Source: Candidatus Lernaella stagnicola
GTDB lineage: Bacteria > Lernaellota > Lernaellaia > Lernaellales > Lernaellaceae
DNA: 64,000 bases
Assembly: GCA_030765525.1 (NCBI GenBank)
Contig: JAVCCK010000020.1
Span: 113,286 to 177,285, forward strand
Direction: 5' to 3'
Part shown: piece after piece, positions 46,801-55,451 of the stretch
How the letters are laid out: each line of letters starts with the position of its first letter
Numbering within the stretch: the first letter of the stretch is position 1
Program-made: the position numbers and the translations under genes
The notes under the pieces: generated by a model
What the model was told of the DNA's origin: nothing
Databases searched by the model: none
The model's input: the letters and a program-made list of their open reading frames with translations, nothing else

Positions 46801-47865
46801 ATGAAAATGCTCATCACCGGGGGCTGCGGATTCGTGGGCGCGAACCTCGCGCGGCACTTCCTGGAGCTGGGATACGAAGTGACCGTGCTGGACAACCTCG
46901 TGCGGCGCGGCAGTGAATTCAACGTGCCGGACCTGCTGTCGCTGGGCGCCCGTTTCGTGCATGGCGACGTGCGCAACGCCGAAGACCTCAACGCCCTGCC
47001 GAAGTTCGATGTGATTTGCGAAACCAGCGCGCAGCCCAGCGCGATCGACGGCTACGCGAACCCGGTTTTCGATTTGAACAACAACACGTTCGGCTTGGTC
47101 AACGTGCTGGAGAAGGCGCGGCGGGACGAGGCGATTCTCATTTTTTGGTCGACCAACAAGGTGTATTCCGGCGACCGCGTCAACGCGATTCCGGTGGCGG
47201 AAGAACCGACGCGTTGGGTGTGGGACAAAGCCGCCGGGTACGCGGCCCGCGGTTTTTCCTACGAGCACGGCATCAGCCAGGATTTCGACGTCGACGGCGG
47301 CCAGCATTCGATCTACGGCGTGTCGAAGATCTGCGGCGATTTGATCTGCCAGGAGTGGTTTGACGCTTTTGGCGTACGCACGGTAGTAAACCGGTTCTCC
47401 TGCCTGGCGGGGCCGGGGCAGTTCGGCAAATCGGCTCAGGGTTGGGTGGCGTGGTGGGTCATCGCCCACCATTTCGGGTTGCCGCTCGTGTACATCGGCT
47501 GGAACGGCAAGCAGGTGCGCGACTCGCTGTTTACGCCGGACATCAACCGCTTGGTCGAACTGGAGATTGAAAAAATCGACGCGTGCGCCGGGCAGGTGTT
47601 CAACGTCGGTGGCGGGTCGGAGATTACCTTGTCGCTGCGGGAAATGACCGCGTGGTGCGAAACGACGATGGGCAAAAGCGTGCCCGTGGAGATTCTGCCC
47701 AATCCGCGCAAGGCGGATCACGTCGTGTACATCAGCGACACCCGACGCGCTCTCGAAGTGCTCGGCTGGAAACCGACAACGGACTTGGAGACCGGGCTCG
47801 GCCAAATCGTGGAATGGGTCGAGGCGCAACACGACCGACTGGCGTCGCTGTACGCGCCGCGATAG
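46801..47865 (+). CDS. NAD-dependent nucleotide-sugar epimerase (CDP-paratose/UDP-glucose epimerase-like)
   Basis: A 354-residue extended short-chain dehydrogenase. NAD binding ITGGCGFVGANLARH is at residues 5-19, VYSGDRVN follows a serine-containing FWSTNK, the YGVSKICGD stretch holds Tyr-x3-Lys, and RFSCLAGPGQFGKSAQGWV is reminiscent of CDP-paratose 2-epimerases. It would interconvert nucleotide sugars for glycan synthesis. The last part (SDTRRALEVLGWKPTTDL) is the usual C-terminal substrate cap. It leads a compact four-gene run ending in tadA. Confidence 0.85.
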   Translation: MKMLITGGCGFVGANLARHFLELGYEVTVLDNLVRRGSEFNVPDLLSLGARFVHGDVRNAEDLNALPKFDVICETSAQPSAIDGYANPVFDLNNNTFGLVNVLEKARRDEAILIFWSTNKVYSGDRVNAIPVAEEPTRWVWDKAAGYAARGFSYEHGISQDFDVDGGQHSIYGVSKICGDLICQEWFDAFGVRTVVNRFSCLAGPGQFGKSAQGWVAWWVIAHHFGLPLVYIGWNGKQVRDSLFTPDINRLVELEIEKIDACAGQVFNVGGGSEITLSLREMTAWCETTMGKSVPVEILPNPRKADHVVYISDTRRALEVLGWKPTTDLETGLGQIVEWVEAQHDRLASLYAPR

Positions 47866-47875
47866 GGGAGGGGCG

Positions 47876-49192
47876 GTGAGCGAGCGGCGAATCAGCGTGC
47901 CTTTCGGGAAGCAGCCGCTGACCTTCACGTTGCCGGATGGTTGGGACCTGGCCGGCACTTTCGCGCCCGCCGAATATCCGCCCGTCCACGATGCCGCGGC
48001 AGCTTGTGCGGCCGGGTTGGCCGAACCGCTGGGCATGCCGCCGCTGCGCGAACTGGCCCGCAACCGCCGCAAAATCGCCATCGTAGTTGAGGACGTCAGC
48101 CGGCCGACGCCGATCGCCGACTTCTTCGGCCCCATTATCGACGCCCTCGACGCGGCGCAAGTGCCCGATGAAGCGGTGACGATCGTCACGGCGTTGGGCG
48201 TGCATCGACCGATGACCGAAGCGGAAGTGAAAGCGAAGATCGGCGAACGGGCTTTCGGCCGCTATCGTTGGATCAACCACGATTTTGAGCCGGGTGATCA
48301 CTTGGAGATGCTCGGCACGACCCGGCGCGGCACGCCGTGTTGGATCAACCGCGAGGTGTCGCAAGCCGACCTGGTGATCGGCGTGGGTTGCATCGAGCCG
48401 CACATTATCGCTTCGTTCGGCGGCGGGTCGAAGATTTTGGTGCCGGGTGTGGCGGGCAAGGAAACGGTGGCCAAAACCCACCGCCGCAATACGACGCCGC
48501 AGACCTTCAACAACGTCGGCTTGGATCCGTATCAAAACCCGATGCGCCAGGATCTGGAAGAGTGCGTGGCGATGATCAAAGCGCCGATTTTTATCGTCGA
48601 TGCCGTGCTGCGCGGCGATCTTTCGGTGGCGCAGATTCTCGCGGGGGATCGCGATCAGGTTTATCGGGCGGGAATCGAAGCGGCGGCACGGATATTCGGC
48701 GTGAAGGTGCCGGGCTTGGCGGATATCGTCATCACGTCCAGTCACCCGATGAACGTCGATATGCGGCAGGGCGCGAAGTCGTTGGCCAACACGATTCGCG
48801 CGCTTCGGCGGGGCGGCACGATGTTGTGCCTGATGGCGGCCGAGCAAGGCGTGGGAGATTTTCCGGTGCCGGAGAAGCGGCCGCCGGTCGGCAAGCGCGG
48901 GTTGAAGGTGCTTTCGCACGTGTTGATTCCGTTGATGGGCGTGACGACGCTGGGCATGCAGGAGGAAGCGCATTTCTTTACGTATTTCAGCTTGCAGGCG
49001 ATAAAAAACTACAACGTGATATTTTACGCCCCAACGATTTCGCCGGACGTGAAACGTCGCTTGCCGTTTTACGACATGCACGCGAATATCGACGAGGCTT
49101 TGGCGGCGGCGGCGCGCCTCACACCGCGGGGTAGGGTGTTCGTGTTTCCCAACGGGGGCGTGACCTACCCGATTGTGGAAGGAGACAACTAA
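47876..49192 (+). CDS. LarA-like (DUF2088) lactate racemase-family protein
   Basis: A 438-residue protein, GTG start 47876, ten bases after the epimerase. Features of the LarA family are DVSRPTPIADFFGPIIDAL, TALGVHRPMTEAEV, and VIGVGCIEPHIIASFGGGSKILVPGVAG. LarA enzymes use a nickel-pincer nucleotide to racemise or epimerise 2-hydroxyacids and sugar acids; LarB, LarC and LarE, which build the cofactor, are not in the window. Position after a sugar epimerase suggests a sugar-acid-type substrate, but that is inference. Confidence 0.85.
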   Translation: MSERRISVPFGKQPLTFTLPDGWDLAGTFAPAEYPPVHDAAAACAAGLAEPLGMPPLRELARNRRKIAIVVEDVSRPTPIADFFGPIIDALDAAQVPDEAVTIVTALGVHRPMTEAEVKAKIGERAFGRYRWINHDFEPGDHLEMLGTTRRGTPCWINREVSQADLVIGVGCIEPHIIASFGGGSKILVPGVAGKETVAKTHRRNTTPQTFNNVGLDPYQNPMRQDLEECVAMIKAPIFIVDAVLRGDLSVAQILAGDRDQVYRAGIEAAARIFGVKVPGLADIVITSSHPMNVDMRQGAKSLANTIRALRRGGTMLCLMAAEQGVGDFPVPEKRPPVGKRGLKVLSHVLIPLMGVTTLGMQEEAHFFTYFSLQAIKNYNVIFYAPTISPDVKRRLPFYDMHANIDEALAAAARLTPRGRVFVFPNGGVTYPIVEGDN

Positions 49193-49576
49193 GTGGCCTG
49201 GTCCAAGACAGTCAAACGCTATGCGGTTTTTTACGGCATCGTCGTGCTGATTCTCGGCGGTTTCTTGGCGGCGCATTTTCTGTATCTGTGGGGCGATTTA
49301 GGTCCGGGGGAAACGAAGATTTTCCAGGCGAGCGTGTTCGTCAACAAGTTGTCGAAGGAATACGAAGTGCAGGCGCCGGACTTTCTGGAAGTGAAGGTCG
49401 CCAACATTCACGATTACGGCTTCTATGTCGAATACCAGCGGCAGCCGCGCACGACCTTCGATTATCAAGTCGCCGCCAAGGCGAACGCCAAACCCGGCGT
49501 GTATGAAATATCGCTGACCTTCGCCAACGACTTCACGTACCGTGACTGGATTCGCGTGAAGCGAAAACTCTTTTAG
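49193..49576 (+). CDS. Small single-helix membrane protein
   Basis: A 127-residue protein beginning with GTG 49193, directly after the LarA-like stop. One N-terminal hydrophobic helix (about 10-32) anchors a beta-rich exported domain with many aromatic residues (DYGFYVEYQRQPRTTFDY). No motif is recognised. Zero spacing to the upstream gene and nine bases to tadA place it inside the operon. Confidence 0.68.
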   Translation: MAWSKTVKRYAVFYGIVVLILGGFLAAHFLYLWGDLGPGETKIFQASVFVNKLSKEYEVQAPDFLEVKVANIHDYGFYVEYQRQPRTTFDYQVAAKANAKPGVYEISLTFANDFTYRDWIRVKRKLF

Positions 49577-49585
49577 GACGAGAAC

Positions 49586-50104
49586 TTGACGCCCGATAAC
49601 GTTGCCGATATAAAAAGCCCTCTCCGGCCCCATGGGTTGGCGGGTTCTTTCTCAGAGGACGAGGCTTTCATGGCTCTGGCGTTGCGGCAGGCCGAGGCCG
49701 CGGCGGCGACCGGTGAGGCGCCGATCGGTGCGGTGCTGGTCGAAGGCGACGCGGTGGTTGCCCAAGCGCATAACCGGCGCGAGACCGACAACGACCCGAC
49801 GGCCCACGCGGAACTGATCGTGTTACGAGAGGCCGCGAAGGCGTTGGGACGCTGGCGGCTGGCCGGTTGCACATTGTATGTCACGCTCGAACCGTGTTTG
49901 ATGTGCGCCGGGGCGATCGTGCTGGCGCGGGTGGATCGCGTCGTGTACGGAGCCAGCGACCCAAAGGCCGGCGCGGTGGAGTCGCTCTATCAAGCCTTGA
50001 GCGATGAGCGGTTGAATCATCGTCCCGTCGTGCAGGGCGGGGTGTTGGCCAAGGAGTGCGGCGCGGTGCTGACGGAGTTTTTCCGGAGGCGACGCGAGAA
50101 ATAG
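49586..50104 (+). CDS. tadA: tRNA-specific adenosine deaminase TadA
   Basis: A 172-residue zinc deaminase. HAELIVLREA supplies the zinc His and proton-shuttling Glu, and TLEPCLMCAGAIVLARV the two zinc cysteines; APIGAVLVEGD precedes them. It converts A34 of tRNA-Arg(ACG) to inosine. TTG 49586 is used because GGACGAG is just upstream and residues before ATG 49670 (FSEDEAFMALALRQA) belong to the conserved first helix. It lies five bases before a tRNA-Ser gene on the same strand. Confidence 0.92.
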   Translation: MTPDNVADIKSPLRPHGLAGSFSEDEAFMALALRQAEAAAATGEAPIGAVLVEGDAVVAQAHNRRETDNDPTAHAELIVLREAAKALGRWRLAGCTLYVTLEPCLMCAGAIVLARVDRVVYGASDPKAGAVESLYQALSDERLNHRPVVQGGVLAKECGAVLTEFFRRRREK

Positions 50105-50109
50105 TGGAT

Positions 50110-50197
50110 GGAGAGATGGCAGAGTTGGTCGATTGCGCCTGACTCGAAATCAGGTGTACCCGTAAGGGTACCGGGGGTTCGAATCCCTCTCTCTCCG
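50110..50197 (+). tRNA. tRNA-Ser(CGA)
   Basis: Acceptor arms GGAGAGA and TCTCTCC with discriminator G at 50197 (CCA not encoded). The anticodon stem is CCTGA/TCAGG around CTCGAAA, giving anticodon CGA at 50145-50147. A long variable arm (GTACCCGTAAGGGTAC) and the T-loop GGTTCGAATCC mark it as a class II serine tRNA. Confidence 0.95.
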
Positions 50198-50413
50198 TGA
50201 AATCAAAGCGCCGGGGATTGCGGAAAGCAGCGATGTGGTTTGCTTCCCCTGGTTGGCTTTGAGCGAGGCTGTTTTCGGTAGGCGACAGCCGCGGTCCATG
50301 GAAGGGCCGCCGGTATTCGGAAAGGATTTTCGAATACCGCAGGGAGGTGAAAACGACGTTTTTCGCCGACCGCCTGCCGGGCAAGCCAGGGATGGCTTGG
50401 TTGGCCTTTACAA
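50198..50413 (+). ncRNA. Hairpin-dense spacer between two tRNA-Ser genes, candidate structured RNA
   Basis: In 216 bases there are at least five stems: CAAAGC/GCTTTG enclosing GGGGA/TCCCC (about 50204-50261), GGCTGT/ACAGCC (50267-50290), GCGGTCC/GGGCCGC (50291-50310), GGTATTCG/CGAATACC extended by G-T and A-T pairs (50312-50338) and AAGCCA/TGGCTT (about 50382-50397). No open reading frame of merit is present. The stems sit end to end between two tRNA genes that share a downstream terminator, so a processed leftover RNA would form. It does not match SRP RNA, RNase P RNA or tmRNA signatures I looked for. Function unknown; it could be only a spacer. Confidence 0.35.
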
Positions 50414-50500
50414 GGAGAGGTGACCGAGAGGCCGAAGGTGCACGACTGGAAATCGTGTGGGCGTTAACGCGTCCCGTGGGTTCGAATCCCACCCTCTCCG
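50414..50500 (+). tRNA. tRNA-Ser(GGA)
   Basis: Acceptor arms GGAGAGG and CCTCTCC with discriminator G at 50500. The anticodon stem CACGA/TCGTG encloses CTGGAAA, anticodon GGA at 50448-50450. It has the long variable arm of serine tRNAs and a GGTTCGAATCC T-loop region; CCA is not encoded. Confidence 0.95.
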
Positions 50501-50509
50501 AATCGAATT

Positions 50510-50536
50510 GCCGCGGCACCGCGCCGCGGCTTTTTT
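50510..50536 (+). terminator. Rho-independent terminator after the tRNA-Ser genes
   Basis: GCCGCGG (50510-50516) and CCGCGGC (50524-50530) form a perfect stem followed by six T (50531-50536). It ends the tadA/tRNA transcript. Confidence 0.85.
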
Positions 50537-50638
50537 GTGGGCGTATGGCGGGCGTCGGAACGTTTTGGTACATTCGTGTTCGTTATAAGTAGAATCCCTT
50601 TTATCTTTGCGCGACGGCGATTCCAAAGGAGCCGCACG

Positions 50639-51802
50639 ATGACTACGCGTGGAAAACGGTTTTTGGCAGTCGGGATCATCGCCGCCGGTTTGTTGGTGCT
50701 TGGCGTGCCGTTTTTTGTTTTTGTGTGGCCGTATATTCAGCCGGCGCCCGTGCCGCGGGCCGAGCTCGAGAAAACGGTTGCGGAATGGAAGGTGTTTGCC
50801 GACGCCGTGCGCAGCCACCCACAGGCGGACCGGCAGGCGTTTGACGAGTTTTGCCGGAAGCACAAGGAGTTTCTCGAAAAGGGCAAAGCGGCAAGCGGTT
50901 CCGGGGGGGAAGAGAGCCTCTTTTTTTCCGAGGAAAGCGTGGCGGAGGTTGCCGCGAACCGTGAAACACTTCAGCAATTGATCGTCGAGTTCGACGCTTT
51001 CGCTGCCGACGGGCTTGTCTTGTATCAGGATTACGCCCTCGACGCGGAGACAATGGACTTTCTGCCGATCTGGGGCTTGGCGTACTGGTGGGGCACGATG
51101 GCCGCGCAAGGCGAAGAATTCATGCCCCCGTATCGTCGCGCGTCGCAACTGATCGCGTCCTTGATGGAAAATGACATTCTTTTCTCGTTGATGATAGGTA
51201 TCACGATCGAGGCGATCGTCGATCCGGCCTTGATCCAAAGACTGCCGCAATTGAGCCCGGAGGATTTGGCGCAGGCGGCGGAGATCATCAAGCAACGTCC
51301 CGATCTTTTTGAACAGTTGCTGCGGTCGACGAAGATCTACGCCTACGCCGGTTTCTCGTCGCTGACAACCGAGGCGGAAGGAGGCGAAAGCATATTCATA
51401 GACGAAGAAAGCAAACGGTTTTTGTGGCCGCTGCATGTGCCGGGCCTCTTGGAGCGTGAGAGGTGGTGGTACGTCTACGCGATGGATGAAATGACCAAGC
51501 GGTTGCGGGTCTGGTACGACAACGGCGCGACCGGCGAGCCGGTGGGGGATCTGATGGCGCAGATCCTGGACCACTCCATATTGAGCGCGATTATGGCGCC
51601 GGACATGGCGCGTTTCGTCAGATCAGCGGTCCTAAAATGTGTGGCGCGTCGAAAGGCGCTGTTGGCGGCTATTGAGGCCGAGCCGCAGCGTCGCGCGACG
51701 GGCGGCACGACGCGGCTGCCCTACTTCGACGATGTTGAATTGGTGATCACCGACAAACACGGGGATTTCAAAAACACGCCGAAAACAACGGAGACGCCAT
51801 GA
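50639..51802 (+). CDS. Member 1 of four tandem paralogues, membrane-anchored, unknown family
   Basis: A 387-residue protein; AAAGGAG precedes ATG 50639. An N-terminal anchor helix (about 8-32) ends in YIQPAPVPR, and the rest is mostly helical and likely periplasmic. Landmarks shared in place with the next three genes are ADRQAFDEF (about 61), LYQDYAL, LPQLSPEDL (about 201), RERWWYVYAMDEMTKRLRVW (about 274) and a C-terminal Arg-rich helix (VARRKALLAAIEAE). No catalytic motif is apparent. It has an additional acidic/Ser-Gly insert (about 85-105) not seen in the others. Its stop overlaps the next start (ATGA). Confidence 0.78.
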   Translation: MTTRGKRFLAVGIIAAGLLVLGVPFFVFVWPYIQPAPVPRAELEKTVAEWKVFADAVRSHPQADRQAFDEFCRKHKEFLEKGKAASGSGGEESLFFSEESVAEVAANRETLQQLIVEFDAFAADGLVLYQDYALDAETMDFLPIWGLAYWWGTMAAQGEEFMPPYRRASQLIASLMENDILFSLMIGITIEAIVDPALIQRLPQLSPEDLAQAAEIIKQRPDLFEQLLRSTKIYAYAGFSSLTTEAEGGESIFIDEESKRFLWPLHVPGLLERERWWYVYAMDEMTKRLRVWYDNGATGEPVGDLMAQILDHSILSAIMAPDMARFVRSAVLKCVARRKALLAAIEAEPQRRATGGTTRLPYFDDVELVITDKHGDFKNTPKTTETP

Positions 51803-52938
51803 ATAGACGAAAGTGGATCATATTAATTCTCGTCGCCGTCGTAGGAATGGCGGCGGTTACGTTCGGGCCGGCATTGTACGCATGGTGGCCATATCTCAAA
51901 ACGCCCCCGCTGGATAAAACCGCTCGGCATCGTATTGCCAAGCAGTGGGAAAAGGCGGCGTGGGAAATGCAGGAACGGTCGCCCCAAGACCGTGAAGCCT
52001 TGTTTGCCTATGCCAAGGACGTCGCCGATTTTCTGGAACGAGCGCCACAATGGAAGCCGGATTCCGAATTTGATTCCGCGGCCGATTTGGCGGCGGCGAT
52101 GGCGGGCACGCGCGAGGAACGTCGGAAATGGAACGCGGAGTTCGACCGGCGGTTCCCGGGGCCATTGACGCTGCAACAAGACTTCAACCTCGCGGCGGAT
52201 TTCCTGCCGTTCTCCAAAATGCGCCGGTGGCCGAATTGGCAGGCGGCGGAAATCATCGCCGGAGAAAATCCGCTCGAAGCCCTCGCTCGAATGCGGCGCT
52301 TCATCAATTCCTTGTACGCCAGTGGGTATTCGCTCAACGTGGTGATGGGCTGCGTCTACGAACGCGTTATTTACGAGAGTCTGGTCGCTTCCTGGCCCCG
52401 ATTGTCAGCCGAGCAACGGAAGCAGGCTCTCGCGGCGGTCGAGGATTGGGAGGAAGCGAAATTGCGCCTGGTCACCGGTTTGGAACGCGACGCCTTCGCG
52501 GATTTCCAGGCGTTTCACCAAGGCGTGTCGTTTGATTCGGTAAATCCTAATGCCTCCGAGAGCAGCATGTTGAGCCGCCTGTACGTGTGGACCGGCCAGC
52601 AGAAACGCGAAATCGCTTGGTTCGTTTACTTGAGTCACGCGATCAATGAAGGAGTGCGGCAATGGATCGCGACCGGGGACCGGCCGGATCTTGACGCCGC
52701 GACGAAGTTGACCGCCAAGCATAGCTTTCTTGTCGCCGTGGGCGTCGATCCTGCGCAGCAGTTCCTGCTCTACGAGAAGCTTTTGGGAACGCTCCGGCTA
52801 CGAGCCGAAGTGCCGGCGGCGTTGCGTGCCGGAGTGACTGACCCCTTGCAGTGGCAGTGGGACGAGGCGGGCAAGAAGATCGTCTATCGTTTGGAACGCC
52901 GGGGCTCCGACCTGCGTTTGACGCGGGTTGGCGAATAA
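51799..52938 (+). CDS. Member 2 of four tandem paralogues, membrane-anchored, unknown family
   Basis: A 379-residue protein starting within the previous stop (ATGA). Anchor helix about 6-30, ending YLKTPPLDK. Shared landmarks: PQDREALFAYA (about 57), LTLQQDFNL, WPRLSAEQR (about 198), KREIAWFVYLSHAINEGVRQW (about 269) and a last helix LGTLRLRAEVPAALRAG. The C-terminal strand pair ending KIVYRLERRGSDLRL is a common ending in secreted proteins with a final small beta hairpin. Sequence identity with its neighbours is low outside these landmarks. Confidence 0.78.
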   Translation: MNRRKWIILILVAVVGMAAVTFGPALYAWWPYLKTPPLDKTARHRIAKQWEKAAWEMQERSPQDREALFAYAKDVADFLERAPQWKPDSEFDSAADLAAAMAGTREERRKWNAEFDRRFPGPLTLQQDFNLAADFLPFSKMRRWPNWQAAEIIAGENPLEALARMRRFINSLYASGYSLNVVMGCVYERVIYESLVASWPRLSAEQRKQALAAVEDWEEAKLRLVTGLERDAFADFQAFHQGVSFDSVNPNASESSMLSRLYVWTGQQKREIAWFVYLSHAINEGVRQWIATGDRPDLDAATKLTAKHSFLVAVGVDPAQQFLLYEKLLGTLRLRAEVPAALRAGVTDPLQWQWDEAGKKIVYRLERRGSDLRLTRVGE

Positions 52939-53029
52939 GAAGGGGCCCGGCGGAAAGCGAGCTTGTCATCAGTTCCCCAAACGGTTGTATAGTCGAGAGG
53001 AATCAAGAGAAACAACCGTCGGGAGAATC

Positions 53030-54178
53030 GTGAGAGTAAACGCGCGGCGTGTTTTCATCACATTGCTGATTGCGGGATGCTTGGGCGGCGGAGTCGTCTT
53101 TTTCCACGTGTATCCTTACGTGAAGGCGCCGTCTCAGAGCGCCGCCGAGTTGGAAGGCTGGGTGGCGAAATGGGAAGGTCGTGTGCATGAGTTCCGCACG
53201 CGGCCGCCCGACGACCGCGAGGCGTTCAACGCGATGATGGAGCAGATGCGGCCGTTGTGGGAGGCGGTCGACAACTTCACCTACGACGGCTGCCCTCCGT
53301 TTGACGAGGATAAATTTGAAACGTACGCGCCGGTCTTTGACGAGGCCGCGCGCTACGACACCGAATGGGATCGGGTTTTAGCCGACGGCTTTCTCTGGCA
53401 GGACGACGGCGCGCCGCGACTCGAGCCACCGTGGGGGCAGTCTTACCGCCGCTGGGTCAACTTGCAGCTTTGGCTCGCAGTCGCCGGGGATGACCCGGTG
53501 CCGCGACTGATGCGCCTGCACGCGATCAACGCCGGCCTGCGGGATTGCTCGACCCTGTTCAATGTCGTCAACACCATCGGCATCGAGCGCATCACCGACA
53601 CGGCCACGGTGTATCTGCTGCCTCGGTTGAAGGCGGAGGATATCCACACCCTGGGCCGCGAGATGACGGCGCGGTCGGACGTTGCGGCGGCGACCATTGA
53701 CGCGATTGCCATCGGCGGCACGGCGCGAGCGACCACTCCCAACGACGTGCTGCACGAGTTGCGGGGGAAGATGCCCTTTCGCCAAGCGGGGTGGCTTCTG
53801 CGGGCGGCCGATTTCCTCGGTTGGACGAGTCGCGAGCGTTTTTGCTTCATCGGTCTACACAAGCGCCTGGATGAGGAACTGCGAACCTGGTATGCCGAAG
53901 GCGCCGGCGGGCCGACCCCCGGCGTCCGGGGCGACGCGAAGCGCACGACGGTATACGCGGCTGGCGTGATGCCCCCGGTTCGGACCTACTTGCGCGTGGG
54001 ATTGCGGCAGATGCAGCGACGTAACGCGGTGGTTCGCGCATTGCGGGCAGAGTTGCAGCGGCGTGAGCGCGGCGAACGGGCGCCGTTCCGATTGAAATAT
54101 GACGGCGGGCAGGACATTGTGGTGGACCAAAAGTTCGGGTGTATCATGCCCCGACAGGTTCCTCCGGCAAAGGAGTAA
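53030..54178 (+). CDS. Member 3 of four tandem paralogues, membrane-anchored, unknown family
   Basis: A 382-residue protein; GTG 53030 is preceded by GGGAG, and the frame upstream (to 52928) lacks any signal. Anchor helix about 6-27 ends YPYVKAPSQS. Landmarks: PPDDREAFNAM (about 58), FLWQDDGAP, LPRLKAEDI (about 197), RERFCFIGLHKRLDEELRTWY (about 268), and LRQMQRRNAVVRALRAE. About 90 bases separate it from member 2, the largest gap in the array, with a 12-base inverted-looking ACGGTTGT/ACAACCGT pair (52981-53018). Confidence 0.78.
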   Translation: MRVNARRVFITLLIAGCLGGGVVFFHVYPYVKAPSQSAAELEGWVAKWEGRVHEFRTRPPDDREAFNAMMEQMRPLWEAVDNFTYDGCPPFDEDKFETYAPVFDEAARYDTEWDRVLADGFLWQDDGAPRLEPPWGQSYRRWVNLQLWLAVAGDDPVPRLMRLHAINAGLRDCSTLFNVVNTIGIERITDTATVYLLPRLKAEDIHTLGREMTARSDVAAATIDAIAIGGTARATTPNDVLHELRGKMPFRQAGWLLRAADFLGWTSRERFCFIGLHKRLDEELRTWYAEGAGGPTPGVRGDAKRTTVYAAGVMPPVRTYLRVGLRQMQRRNAVVRALRAELQRRERGERAPFRLKYDGGQDIVVDQKFGCIMPRQVPPAKE

Positions 54179-54181
54179 GGG

Positions 54182-55312
54182 ATGCGTCGTTGGTGGCGAA
54201 AGTCGGCTCTCGCATTGGGTGTCATCGTCGTCGGCCTTTTGATCGCGGCCGCGATTGTGTTGCGGCCGTATTATCGGATGCCGCCGGACCGGGAAGAGTT
54301 GTCGAAACGGCTTGCGTCGTTTCACGAATTGGCGCAGTCGATCGAAGCGCGGCCGGATCGGGATCGGCGTCTCTTTTACGAGATGATAGAAGACGCCGCG
54401 CCGATGCTGCGCATGGAATTCGAGTGGACCGAGAGCGAGTGCCCGCCCAAAGCCGTGCGGCAGTGGAAGAAGCACGAGGCGAAATATCCGGCGGTACCGG
54501 GCTTCGATCGAAAAATACAAACCATCGTGAAAGACGGTTTCGTTCTCCAGCAACCGATTGCCGTGGACACCAAGTTTCCGAAGATGAAGGCGACGATCCG
54601 GTGGTTCGGCCTCGAGGCGTTGACCGCGGTACGCCACGCCGCAGAGGGAGACAATGCCGCGGCGACAAAACGTCTGGAGTACTTGGCGGCGATCGATCAG
54701 GGCTTCTACGATTCCCGGATCATATATTTCGTGATGCTCGCCTCGCACTTGGAGGCCATCTACCAAAAAGCCACGTTGGCTTTGCTGCCGCAGTTATCCG
54801 ACCGGCAACTCGCAGACGTCGAAAAGCACTATTCGGAGTTCCCCAATCCGGCCATGTTGTTAGCGGACGCCATCCGATTGGAGGCCGTGGCAATCGAGGA
54901 GCTTTTTGAAACAAACCGCTTGGAGATGACGGGTTCATTTCGTATGTGGCTGTTACGCGCGGCGTTGCGTTTGGGGTACGCCGAACGTGAAAAATGGATG
55001 CTGGTAAGCTTCCTCGACAGGCAAATTCGGACCATCGAACAGTGGGCGGCGGCAGGCGCAACCACTGCGTTACCGGAGGCGTTTAGCCGAGAGGAACTGA
55101 AATACTCACCGCTTAGCGTAATGGCGATGCCGGACTTGAGTGGCGTCGCGCGTGGTGTGCAAAGGACCCTGCGGCAGCGCGCGGCGGTGCTGGAAGCCTT
55201 GCGGGCCGAAAAAGCGTTTCGGCAAGATAGCACGCCACGACCCCCGACAATTAAAGCAGAGGGTTTCGGGAAAATCGTCTTCGACAGCGGGAACTATTGC
55301 CTGCTGGACTGA
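54182..55312 (+). CDS. Member 4 of four tandem paralogues, membrane-anchored, unknown family
   Basis: A 376-residue protein beginning three bases after member 3. Anchor helix about 9-27 ends RPYYRMPPDR. Landmarks: DRDRRLFYEMI (about 58), FVLQQPIAV, LPQLSDRQL (about 201), EREKWMLVSFLDRQIRTIEQW (about 269) and TLRQRAAVLEALRAE. It also ends with a short beta hairpin (KIVFDSGNYCLLD). The equal positions of all landmarks across four diverged proteins show common ancestry by duplication. Confidence 0.78.
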   Translation: MRRWWRKSALALGVIVVGLLIAAAIVLRPYYRMPPDREELSKRLASFHELAQSIEARPDRDRRLFYEMIEDAAPMLRMEFEWTESECPPKAVRQWKKHEAKYPAVPGFDRKIQTIVKDGFVLQQPIAVDTKFPKMKATIRWFGLEALTAVRHAAEGDNAAATKRLEYLAAIDQGFYDSRIIYFVMLASHLEAIYQKATLALLPQLSDRQLADVEKHYSEFPNPAMLLADAIRLEAVAIEELFETNRLEMTGSFRMWLLRAALRLGYAEREKWMLVSFLDRQIRTIEQWAAAGATTALPEAFSREELKYSPLSVMAMPDLSGVARGVQRTLRQRAAVLEALRAEKAFRQDSTPRPPTIKAEGFGKIVFDSGNYCLLD

Positions 55313-55365
55313 GGTCGAGCGTAAAGGCCGGAAAAATAAGCGGTAATTCGTTAGCCACGCGGCGT

Positions 55366-55393
55366 TTGACGGCGCGGGCGCAATGCGTATAAT
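55366..55393 (+). promoter_or_regulatory. Strong sigma-70 promoter before Asp-rich peptide gene
   Basis: TTGACG (55366-55371) and a perfect TATAAT (55388-55393) with a 16-base spacer, about 60 bases before the ATG at 55452. One of the best promoter matches in the window, implying high expression of the small secreted protein. Confidence 0.7.
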
Positions 55394-55451
55394 GATGCGA
55401 CTTGCCCACTTGAGTCTGGGTGATTTGCCTTACGCGATGAGGAGATTTTCA

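Noticed and set aside
50198..50413. SRP RNA (ffs) between tRNA-Ser genes
   Set aside because: A GGAAAGCAGC piece recalls the SRP core, but the GGAA tetraloop with the following symmetric loop and closing helix could not be built, so only a generic structured RNA is proposed.
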